A stretch of DNA of 64,000 nucleotides, from the NCBI GenBank assembly GCA_964557005.1, contig CAZKYI010000006.1, positions 91,046 through 155,045 on the forward strand, given 5' to 3'. Position 1 is the stretch's first letter; each line of letters starts with the position of its first letter. This stretch comes from JBECKS01 sp964557005. Lineage in GTDB: Bacteria; Pseudomonadota; Gammaproteobacteria; Pseudomonadales; JBECKS01. This document shows, piece by piece, positions 50,663-57,609 of this stretch. The notes beneath the pieces are model-generated. The model did no database searches. It was not told the origin of the DNA and saw only the letters and a program-made list of their open reading frames with translations. A program made the position numbers and the translations under genes.

Positions 50663-51778
50663 ATGAAACCTGAAGTAAAACCCGCTAATCCCAATTTTTC
50701 ATCTGGCCCCTGCAGCAAAAGACCAGGCTACAGTTTGGCAGCACTGAATACGGAAACTCTGGGGCGTTCTCATCGCTCCAGCATTGGCAAGGCAGCGTTG
50801 AAAAAAGCGATTGATGAATCGAAGCGCTTGCTGGGTTTGCCCGAAGATTATTTGCTGGGCATTGTGCCAGCCTCGGACACGGGTGCGATGGAAATGGCGA
50901 TGTGGTCGATGCTCGGTGAACGCCCTGTCGATGTGTGTTATTGGGAATCGTTTGGTCAGGGCTGGTTTTCAGACATTGTTAAACAGTTGAAGTTAAAACA
51001 GGTTAATGAATTCAAGGCGGAGTATGGCGAATTGGCCGAGCTTTCAAAAACCAATCCAGATCACGATATTGTGTTTACCTGGAATGGCACCACTTCGGGT
51101 GTGAAAGTAAACAACACCGACTGGATTTCAGATTCACGCAAGGGTTTAACCATTTGTGATGCCACTTCGGCGGTGTTTGCGATGGACATTCCCTGGCAAA
51201 AAATTGATGTCGCTACTTACAGTTGGCAAAAAGTTTTGGGTGGTGAAGGCGCACACGGTGTGTTGATTCTCAGCCCGCGAGCTGTGGCACGTTTGGAAAG
51301 TTTTACGCCCGATCGCCCATTGCCCAAAATTTTTCGTATGACCAAAGGCGGAAAATTGATTGCAGATATTTTTACAGGCGCGACCATCAATACGCCTTCC
51401 ATGCTGGCAGTTGAGGATTATCTTGATGCGCTTGCATGGGTGGAGCAAAGCGGTGGCTTGAAGGCCATGATTGAGCGCTCGAATAACAATCTGGCTGTGC
51501 TTGAAAAATTTGTGGCAGCGAATGACTGGATTAACTTTCTGGCAGTTTCAAAAGATATTCGTTCCAACACCAGTGTGTGTTTGAAACTGGATTTGAATGC
51601 CGAGCAAATCAAGGCAATGACCAAATTGTTAGAGAAAGAGCAAGTCGCTTATGACATTGGTGCCTATCGTGATGCACCTGATGGTTTGCGTATCTGGTGT
51701 GGCGCGACAGTAGAAAGTAGTGATCTGGAAGCACTGATGCCCTGGTTAAGCTGGGCTTATGCGGAAGTTAAAAAATAA
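50663..51778 (+). CDS. serC: phosphoserine aminotransferase, alternative (TIGR01365-like) type
   Basis: PLP enzyme making phosphoserine from 3-phosphohydroxypyruvate and glutamate. NPNFSSGPCSKRPGYS, GRSHRSSIGKAALKKAI, GIVPASDTGAMEMAMWSM and the PLP-lysine region ATYSWQKVLGGEGAHGVL match the form common in alphaproteobacteria and methanogens rather than the E. coli SerC. 371 residues. It directly precedes serA, so the two likely form a serine-synthesis operon. Confidence 0.9.
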   Translation: MKPEVKPANPNFSSGPCSKRPGYSLAALNTETLGRSHRSSIGKAALKKAIDESKRLLGLPEDYLLGIVPASDTGAMEMAMWSMLGERPVDVCYWESFGQGWFSDIVKQLKLKQVNEFKAEYGELAELSKTNPDHDIVFTWNGTTSGVKVNNTDWISDSRKGLTICDATSAVFAMDIPWQKIDVATYSWQKVLGGEGAHGVLILSPRAVARLESFTPDRPLPKIFRMTKGGKLIADIFTGATINTPSMLAVEDYLDALAWVEQSGGLKAMIERSNNNLAVLEKFVAANDWINFLAVSKDIRSNTSVCLKLDLNAEQIKAMTKLLEKEQVAYDIGAYRDAPDGLRIWCGATVESSDLEALMPWLSWAYAEVKK

Positions 51779-51821
51779 TCGGCCTTAAATACATCTATTC
51801 AGAAAATAAAGAGTGAACGCC

Positions 51822-52991
51822 ATGTTTAAAGTTAAAACACACAATGCGATTTCCATTAAAGGTTTGGAGAGATTTTCAAGAGAGAAATATGAAGTAGGCG
51901 GCGACATTGCACACCCTGATGCGATTCTGTTGCGCTCTTACAAAATGTCGATGAGTGATGTCACAGATACGCTGCTGGCTGTGGGTCGGGCTGGTGCGGG
52001 TGTGAATAACATTCCTGTTGCTGATTATACCGACAAGGGGATTGTGGTTTTCAATACGCCAGGTGCGAATGCCAATGCGGTGAAAGAGCTTGTCCTTACG
52101 GGATTGTTGTTAGGTTCGCGCGGTATTGTTCAGGGCATTAACTACGTTGAAACACTCACCGAGGAAAAAGATGCTGGAGCTATGGGCAAATTGCTGGAAG
52201 CCGAGAAAAAACGCTTTAGTGGTTCTGAAATTATCGGGAAAACTTTAGGTGTGGTGGGCTTGGGCGCTATTGGTTCGCTGGTGGCACGCATGGCTCTGGA
52301 TATGGGTATGAATGTGGTGGGTTATGATCCTGCACTGTCTATTGAGGCTGCCTGGCGTTTGCCCAGTGAAGTTGGAAAAATGGAAAACCTGCATTCACTG
52401 TTTTCAAAATCAGATTTTGTAACGATTCACGTGCCTGCACTCGATTCAACCAAAGGCATGGTTAATGCCGATGTGCTGGCTTCGGCAAAAACAGGATTAA
52501 AGCTTTTGAATTTTGCGCGAGATGAAATTGTGAGTGTGGAAGCGGTAATAAATGCTTTGGAAGCCAAAAAAATTGCAGCGTATATTTCAGATTTTCCACG
52601 CCCTGAATTGATTGGTCGTGCAGATTGCATTTCATTTCCACATTTGGGCGCAAGCACGGTTGAAGCCGAGGATAACTGTGCGGCGATGGCGGCTGACCAG
52701 CTCATGGATTTTCTTGAAAACGGTAATATCAAAAATTCGGTCAATTTTCCTCTGGCCTATATGGAAAGAACGACTGGCTACCGTATTACTTTTTCCAACA
52801 ATAATGTGCCTAAAATGCTCGGCAATGTGCTTTCAATTCTGGCAGATGAGAATATCAACGTGATTGACATGCTCAATAAAAGTCGCAATGAAGTGGCTTA
52901 TAACATTCTCGATGTTGATACCCAGCCAGGTGAAGCGCTGTTGAAAAAAATTGCCGCAGTGCAAGGTGTAATTAAAGTCAGAGCGCTGTAG
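51822..52991 (+). CDS. serA: D-3-phosphoglycerate dehydrogenase, short form with ACT domain
   Basis: Oxidises 3-phosphoglycerate, starting serine synthesis. The NAD-binding GLGAIGSLVARMALDMGMNVVGYD, the substrate-binding arginine in NFARDEIV, and catalytic histidine in FPHLGAST are visible. A C-terminal ACT domain (about 315-389, NVLSILADENINVIDMLNKSR) suggests feedback by serine. ATG at 51822 gives 389 residues; a GTG nine bases upstream is possible. Follows serC by 43 bases. Confidence 0.94.
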   Translation: MFKVKTHNAISIKGLERFSREKYEVGGDIAHPDAILLRSYKMSMSDVTDTLLAVGRAGAGVNNIPVADYTDKGIVVFNTPGANANAVKELVLTGLLLGSRGIVQGINYVETLTEEKDAGAMGKLLEAEKKRFSGSEIIGKTLGVVGLGAIGSLVARMALDMGMNVVGYDPALSIEAAWRLPSEVGKMENLHSLFSKSDFVTIHVPALDSTKGMVNADVLASAKTGLKLLNFARDEIVSVEAVINALEAKKIAAYISDFPRPELIGRADCISFPHLGASTVEAEDNCAAMAADQLMDFLENGNIKNSVNFPLAYMERTTGYRITFSNNNVPKMLGNVLSILADENINVIDMLNKSRNEVAYNILDVDTQPGEALLKKIAAVQGVIKVRAL

Positions 52992-53384
52992 TTATTTTTT
53001 TTCCTGCTTGTTCACGATGGCATTGAGAATACTGCGGATACTGAATTGCCCGATGAGCTTGCCGTTTTCCACCACAGGCATACGGCGGCGATTGTTGTCG
53101 AGAATGAGTTTGGCAATGTCGAGAATGTTCATATTCACGGGAACGCTTTGTACATTTTTAGTCATGTAATCACCTACATGCCCACCGATATCGCCGTAAT
53201 AGGAACCATCCAGAATGGCACGCAGGCAGTCGACTTCGGAAATCACACCGAGCAGGTTGTTGTCTTCATCGACTACGCTCAGACCTGAAATCTTGTATTC
53301 AATCAATAGCTTGATGGCGTGAATCACGCTGTCATCAGGTTTTACGGTATGAGCGATTTCGCTCATGTATTCTCGTGCCAGCAT
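52992..53384 (-). CDS. CBS-pair protein
   Basis: A 130-residue protein of two CBS motifs (IHAIKLLIEYKISGLSVVDEDNNLLGVISEVDCL and NILDIAKLILDNNRRRMPVVENGKLIGQFSIRSIL), a Bateman module binding adenosyl ligands such as AMP or ATP. No fused catalytic domain. Its role is unknown. Stop codons of this gene and serA are adjacent on opposite strands. Confidence 0.92.
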   Translation of the reverse strand: MLAREYMSEIAHTVKPDDSVIHAIKLLIEYKISGLSVVDEDNNLLGVISEVDCLRAILDGSYYGDIGGHVGDYMTKNVQSVPVNMNILDIAKLILDNNRRRMPVVENGKLIGQFSIRSILNAIVNKQEKK

Positions 53385-53654
53385 ATGGGTCTCCCAATGG
53401 TATTTTTTTCCCTAGGCTGAACATCTTCCTGTAAGCCTTTGACAAGGGCAAGCGCTGGATTTTAATTTTTGTACTACAAAGTATTCCAATAATTAAATTT
53501 TCTGGCATAATGCGCGCCTCTCTGGCCGGAACTATTAGTGGCATAAGTGAGCGGGGTGTAAAGTTGCCAGGCTTGGCAGTAATGCTTGGTGCAAGTAGTA
53601 AGTACAATATGTGGTGAACATTAATCTTGGTTAGGAAATTATTGGAGAACAGTC

Positions 53655-54338
53655 ATGGCTGCTAGTAAAGCAAATAATCGTGCAAAATCTGCTCTTGATC
53701 GCGCAAGCGATCTGGTGGGCAAGTTGGAAGATCAGTTGGAAAAGGCGCAAGAGAATATGAAAAAGCAACGCGAGCGTGTGCAAGAAGCAAGCAAGCGTGT
53801 GCAAATCAAAGCGACTGCGGCCAGCGAAGTGGCTTTGGAAGAGGCTAAAGAAGCCTTTGAAAAAGCAAAAGAGCAGTTCGAGAAGCGTCGTGAAGAAATG
53901 AAAGAAGCCAAGCTTGATGAGCAAATTGCTTCTCTTCGCGAGAAAATCAGTGAAGCGGAAGGGAAAGTGCGTGAGCAGCTTTCAAAAAGAGAAGCCGAGT
54001 TGAGACAACGTATCGAGAGCGAATATGAAGCTCAACTGGAGCGTGCCAAGGCTCAAATCGACAAAGCACTTGAAAACAAGTATGCCAAGCGAGTCAGGGA
54101 GTATCAAAAGCAACTTGAAAAGAGTGTCAAGAACGTAACAAAAAAGGTTGAAAAGCGTGAGAAGGAGTTACTCAAGCAAGCAGGTTTGTCGGTGAGTGCT
54201 GTTAGTAAGAAAGCACCTGCCAAAAAAGCAGCAAGTCCAAAGGCACCTGCAAAGAAAGTGGCAGTGAAAAGGGTTGCCGCTAAAAAAGTAGTCAAGGCGA
54301 AGAAAGCGACTGCTACGGCACCTGCCACAGAAGCTTGA
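53655..54338 (+). CDS. AlgP-like coiled-coil protein with histone-like basic tail
   Basis: A 227-residue protein, nearly all helical: residues about 15-175 form a long charged coiled coil with many E, K and R, and the last 45 residues are rich in alanine, lysine and proline (KKAPAKKA, APAKKVAVKR) like histone H1 tails. This is the layout of AlgP/AlgR3 of Pseudomonas, a DNA-binding regulator of alginate genes. TGGAGAACAG precedes the ATG. A terminator follows. Function here is inferred from architecture; the basic-repeat tails are low complexity and cannot prove relationship. Confidence 0.7.
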   Translation: MAASKANNRAKSALDRASDLVGKLEDQLEKAQENMKKQRERVQEASKRVQIKATAASEVALEEAKEAFEKAKEQFEKRREEMKEAKLDEQIASLREKISEAEGKVREQLSKREAELRQRIESEYEAQLERAKAQIDKALENKYAKRVREYQKQLEKSVKNVTKKVEKREKELLKQAGLSVSAVSKKAPAKKAASPKAPAKKVAVKRVAAKKVVKAKKATATAPATEA

Positions 54339-54371
54339 TTTAAAAAGCGCTTTATTTAGGTCAGTGAGTGT

Positions 54372-54406
54372 AAAAAGGCATAGTCCAGGGGCTATGCCTT
54401 TTTCGT
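54372..54406 (+). terminator. rho-independent terminator after the AlgP-like gene
   Basis: AAGGCATAG pairs with CTATGCCTT around TCCAGGGG or similar, with an A tract before and a T tract after the stem. Clear intrinsic terminator, usable in both directions. Confidence 0.85.
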
Positions 54407-54529
54407 TTCAGCTCAGGGAAGGCGGTTGATGGAGCATGGCTTTTGCAGGACGGGGCTTTTATACTCTTGAACTCTTCCCCGACCTTGCTTTAGCACATTT
54501 TGGGGTCAGATTTTGGGAGTTCCTTTTCA

Positions 54530-56635
54530 ATGCCCTCCGATGGTCATCAGCAGAATACAATCACAACAGATGCCAGCAAGGCATCGGTAAGCGACAAGAA
54601 GGTTACCGAGGTGCGTGATAGCCTTAAGGATGGCGAGTGGCAAAATCAAAAAGCACGGAAGGCTACATTGGAACCGTTAAGTAACAAGGATACGGAAACA
54701 AAGAAGAAAGCAAGAAGTGCTTCAAGGCAAGGACCCTTCATTCGACCCAAAGCCGATTATCGATTTTCCACTGAAAATCGCGATAAAAAAAATCGTACTT
54801 TTCGAGGCTATCGGCCTCATAGAAAAATCACCAGTGTCGAGTATCAAAATGCCCTTCGGCAGTTTCAGAAAAATCGTGCGGCTGCCCGTCGAGAGGCAAT
54901 CAGGAACAAAACCGGAACACCGGAATATACCGCAACCGACTATATTCATTTGAGGAAGGAAATTGCCGATTCGGTAAAACGGCCTCGCTTCAGAGCCGTC
55001 AAGGCGCATGGCACTACATTCATCGTGATATTGAGTTTCATGCTGTTTAAGCTGACTTCTGTTTTTATTCCCAAGCAGAAAAGAGAAGAAGTCTATAAGA
55101 AAGTACTCAAGAAAAACGCCCAACTGATTTATCGCACCATTGTTAATGTACAGGGTTTGTTTGTTAAGTTTGGTCAGTTGGTGAGCGTTGTTAGTTATGC
55201 GGTGCCTGAGGAGTTCAGGGAAGAGCTTGAAGGTCTACAGGATAAGGTGCCTCAGCGGCCTGTTGAAAATATTATCAGGCGTATTGAATCGGATCTGGGT
55301 CGCCCGATTGAAAGTGTGTTCTCGCATTTTAATGCAGAAGCGCTGGCAGCAGCTTCACTTGCACAAGTGCATGAAGCTACCTTGATTACGGGTGAGCGTG
55401 TTGCAGTCAAAGTGCAACATATTGGTATTGAGAAGGAGATCAAGGCAGATTTACGCACCTTCGGCCAGATCACGCGCATTGCAGATTTTTTCTTGCGGGT
55501 GAATGGTTTGAAACGTGCCCAGCAGCAGATTACTCAATCCATAATGGATGAGTTGGACTACAAAAAAGAAACAACGCATCTTGAAAATTTTTATAAAAAT
55601 TTTTCAAGCGAAAAAGAGATTCACATTCCCAGGGTTTACAAGAAATATTGTAGTGACCATGTGGTGGTGATGGAGTATGTGGAGGGCATCAAAGCCAACG
55701 ATTATCGCAAGCTGGATGATTTTGGAATCAATCGTCCAGCGGTTGCGAAGCATATTCTGGAAACGTTTTGCCAAATGGTGTTCAGAGATGGCCTGATTCA
55801 TGGTGATCCTCATCCAGGTAATATTCTGGTGAATGAAGATGCTTCAATTACTTTGATTGATTTTGGCTCGGTGATTGAACTGAATCCGGTGTTGAGACAG
55901 GGCGTGATTGATTTGGTCTTTGGCGGTTTAACCAGAAATACACGCCGTATTTTGAATGGCTTGCGAAAGGTGGGTTATCTGACACCTCAGGCCGATATAG
56001 CTTTGGTAGAGAAGCTGGTTGATTACACCTATGAATTTTTACTTGAAGGCGGCATCAAGCTGGATAATTTTTCTCTTGACCAAGTGGAACTGGATCAGGA
56101 TTTGGTCAAGCTGATTTTGAAAGATTTGCATCATCTGGATATTACCTATGATGAAATTCGGGATTCGTTTCAACTTCCACAAGATGTGATGATGATGGGC
56201 AGAATGCTGATTATGCTCGGCGGTTTGATTTATGAAATTGACCCGAACATTCGGCCTTTCGATATTATCAGGCCTTATTTACAGCGTTTCGTTTTGAGTG
56301 GCGGTGGTGATTGGAAAGCAACGGTCAGTGAAGGTGTATTGGGCTTTGGTATGGGGGCTTTGCAAACGGTTGATAATGCGCGTTATTTGATTGATAAGGC
56401 CAAGAAAGGTGATTTGCAGTTTAATGTCAAAGATGAAAGAAAAAGGCGTTTTTTGCAGTATTATTTATTCCAGCAGTTTATTTCCATTTTACTGGCCAGT
56501 CTGGGTGCGGGTACTGCTTTATATATGTGGATGCAAGGTGAGTTATTATTTGCTCAACTGGGTGCCTTGTTTGTGGCCGTGTTTTCGTGGTCGGCGATTC
56601 AGGCCAGCAAGTCGGCAAAAGGTTTTCGCAGGTAA
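54530..56635 (+). CDS. ABC1/ADCK/UbiB-family atypical kinase with basic N-terminal extension
   Basis: The ATG at 54530 gives 701 residues. A 110-residue N-terminal part is charged and low complexity, then come HLRKEI... and a hydrophobic helix near 165-185. The ADCK core shows KFGQLVSVVSYAVPEEFREELEGLQDKVP (KxGQ motif), alanine-rich loop AAASLAQVHEA, VAVKVQH, catalytic HGDPHPGNIL and metal-binding LIDFGS. Two helices at the C-terminus should anchor it. UbiB relatives assist ubiquinone synthesis by extracting lipid substrates; this one is not in a ubi operon and differs by its extension, so it is an additional paralogue of unknown target. Confidence 0.85.
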   Translation: MPSDGHQQNTITTDASKASVSDKKVTEVRDSLKDGEWQNQKARKATLEPLSNKDTETKKKARSASRQGPFIRPKADYRFSTENRDKKNRTFRGYRPHRKITSVEYQNALRQFQKNRAAARREAIRNKTGTPEYTATDYIHLRKEIADSVKRPRFRAVKAHGTTFIVILSFMLFKLTSVFIPKQKREEVYKKVLKKNAQLIYRTIVNVQGLFVKFGQLVSVVSYAVPEEFREELEGLQDKVPQRPVENIIRRIESDLGRPIESVFSHFNAEALAAASLAQVHEATLITGERVAVKVQHIGIEKEIKADLRTFGQITRIADFFLRVNGLKRAQQQITQSIMDELDYKKETTHLENFYKNFSSEKEIHIPRVYKKYCSDHVVVMEYVEGIKANDYRKLDDFGINRPAVAKHILETFCQMVFRDGLIHGDPHPGNILVNEDASITLIDFGSVIELNPVLRQGVIDLVFGGLTRNTRRILNGLRKVGYLTPQADIALVEKLVDYTYEFLLEGGIKLDNFSLDQVELDQDLVKLILKDLHHLDITYDEIRDSFQLPQDVMMMGRMLIMLGGLIYEIDPNIRPFDIIRPYLQRFVLSGGGDWKATVSEGVLGFGMGALQTVDNARYLIDKAKKGDLQFNVKDERKRRFLQYYLFQQFISILLASLGAGTALYMWMQGELLFAQLGALFVAVFSWSAIQASKSAKGFRR

Positions 56636-56676
56636 GTTGAAACCACTGGTTATTTGTATAACCAAGGAGTGAGAAA

Positions 56677-57609
56677 GTGAGTCTTGAACAATACTTCCCC
56701 ATGTTTTTTGGAACCAGACATGGCTTTGTTAAAAGTCTGGATTTAAAAAGTTTTGAGCAGCGTTTGAAAGAATTAACACCGCTTGATCGATATTTTCGCG
56801 TGAAATTTTACGGTATGGAAAATATTCCTGCCGAAGGTGGAGCGCTTTTGATTGGCAATCACGGGCCTTTTGGTATCGATGGTGCTTTTGTACTCAAGCA
56901 CGTTTATGAAGAAGGTGGTCGTGTGGTTCGTCCTTTGGGTGATCGTCTGTTATTCAAAATTCCTTTGCTCAGGGTTTTGCTCAATACCGTCGGTGTGCTG
57001 GAAGGGGAAGCGCAGCAGGCGATTGATATTCTCAAGGCGGGGGAACTGGTTTCGGTTTATCCGGGTGGTTATGCAGAAACCGTCAAGGAGCCACATGAAA
57101 AATATCAGGTGCGGCCATTCTGGGAAAATCATTTGGGTTACATCAAAGTCGCCTTGAAAGCCCAGGTGCCCATTATTCCGGTTTCTTGTGTTGGTCTTGA
57201 TGATATTGTGTTTCAGTTAAAAACGGGTGAACAAACCTCACAGTTTGCTTTGGCGCGTGGGCTGCAAAAATATATGAAGCACGATAAATATAAAATTCCA
57301 CTGTGGGTGGGCTTGGGTCTTTTGCCTTTGCCTGTGCAATACACTTACAAGGTGGGTGAAGCGATTGATTTGGGCTATGGACCAGAAGCGGCAGATAACC
57401 CTGAGGTTCTGCATAAAATCAATAATCGTCTCATCGAAATTATGGAAGGTATGCTGGAGCAGGGTTTGGATCATCGCCGCTCGGCACGTGCAGAATTACG
57501 CGAAAAAATTTATGAGCGTCTCACGCGTGGTCCTGAGGTGCTTCATCAATTATTTGGAAATGCCTCTGTTTATGATCCTGATTGGGAAGATGAAGACAAG
57601 GACATCTAG
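56677..57609 (+). CDS. lysophospholipid acyltransferase family protein (PlsC-like)
   Basis: A 310-residue glycerolipid acyltransferase. The HX4D motif is NHGPFGID (H about residue 65), with the second block EGEAQQAIDILKAGELVSVYPGG and the third IIPVSCVG. It resembles diacylglycerol/wax-ester-type (DGAT2-like) acyltransferases as much as PlsC. A GTG start follows AAGGAG at ideal spacing. 42 bases after the ABC1 kinase gene, possibly an operon linking lipid acylation to an ABC1 kinase. Substrate unknown. Confidence 0.82.
   Translation: MSLEQYFPMFFGTRHGFVKSLDLKSFEQRLKELTPLDRYFRVKFYGMENIPAEGGALLIGNHGPFGIDGAFVLKHVYEEGGRVVRPLGDRLLFKIPLLRVLLNTVGVLEGEAQQAIDILKAGELVSVYPGGYAETVKEPHEKYQVRPFWENHLGYIKVALKAQVPIIPVSCVGLDDIVFQLKTGEQTSQFALARGLQKYMKHDKYKIPLWVGLGLLPLPVQYTYKVGEAIDLGYGPEAADNPEVLHKINNRLIEIMEGMLEQGLDHRRSARAELREKIYERLTRGPEVLHQLFGNASVYDPDWEDEDKDI

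Noticed and set aside
53385..53654. Small RNA or extra gene upstream of the AlgP-like gene
   Set aside because: 270 AT-rich bases with a possible CATAAT -10 element near 53506, but no consistent stem-loop plus terminator or ORF to support a separate gene.
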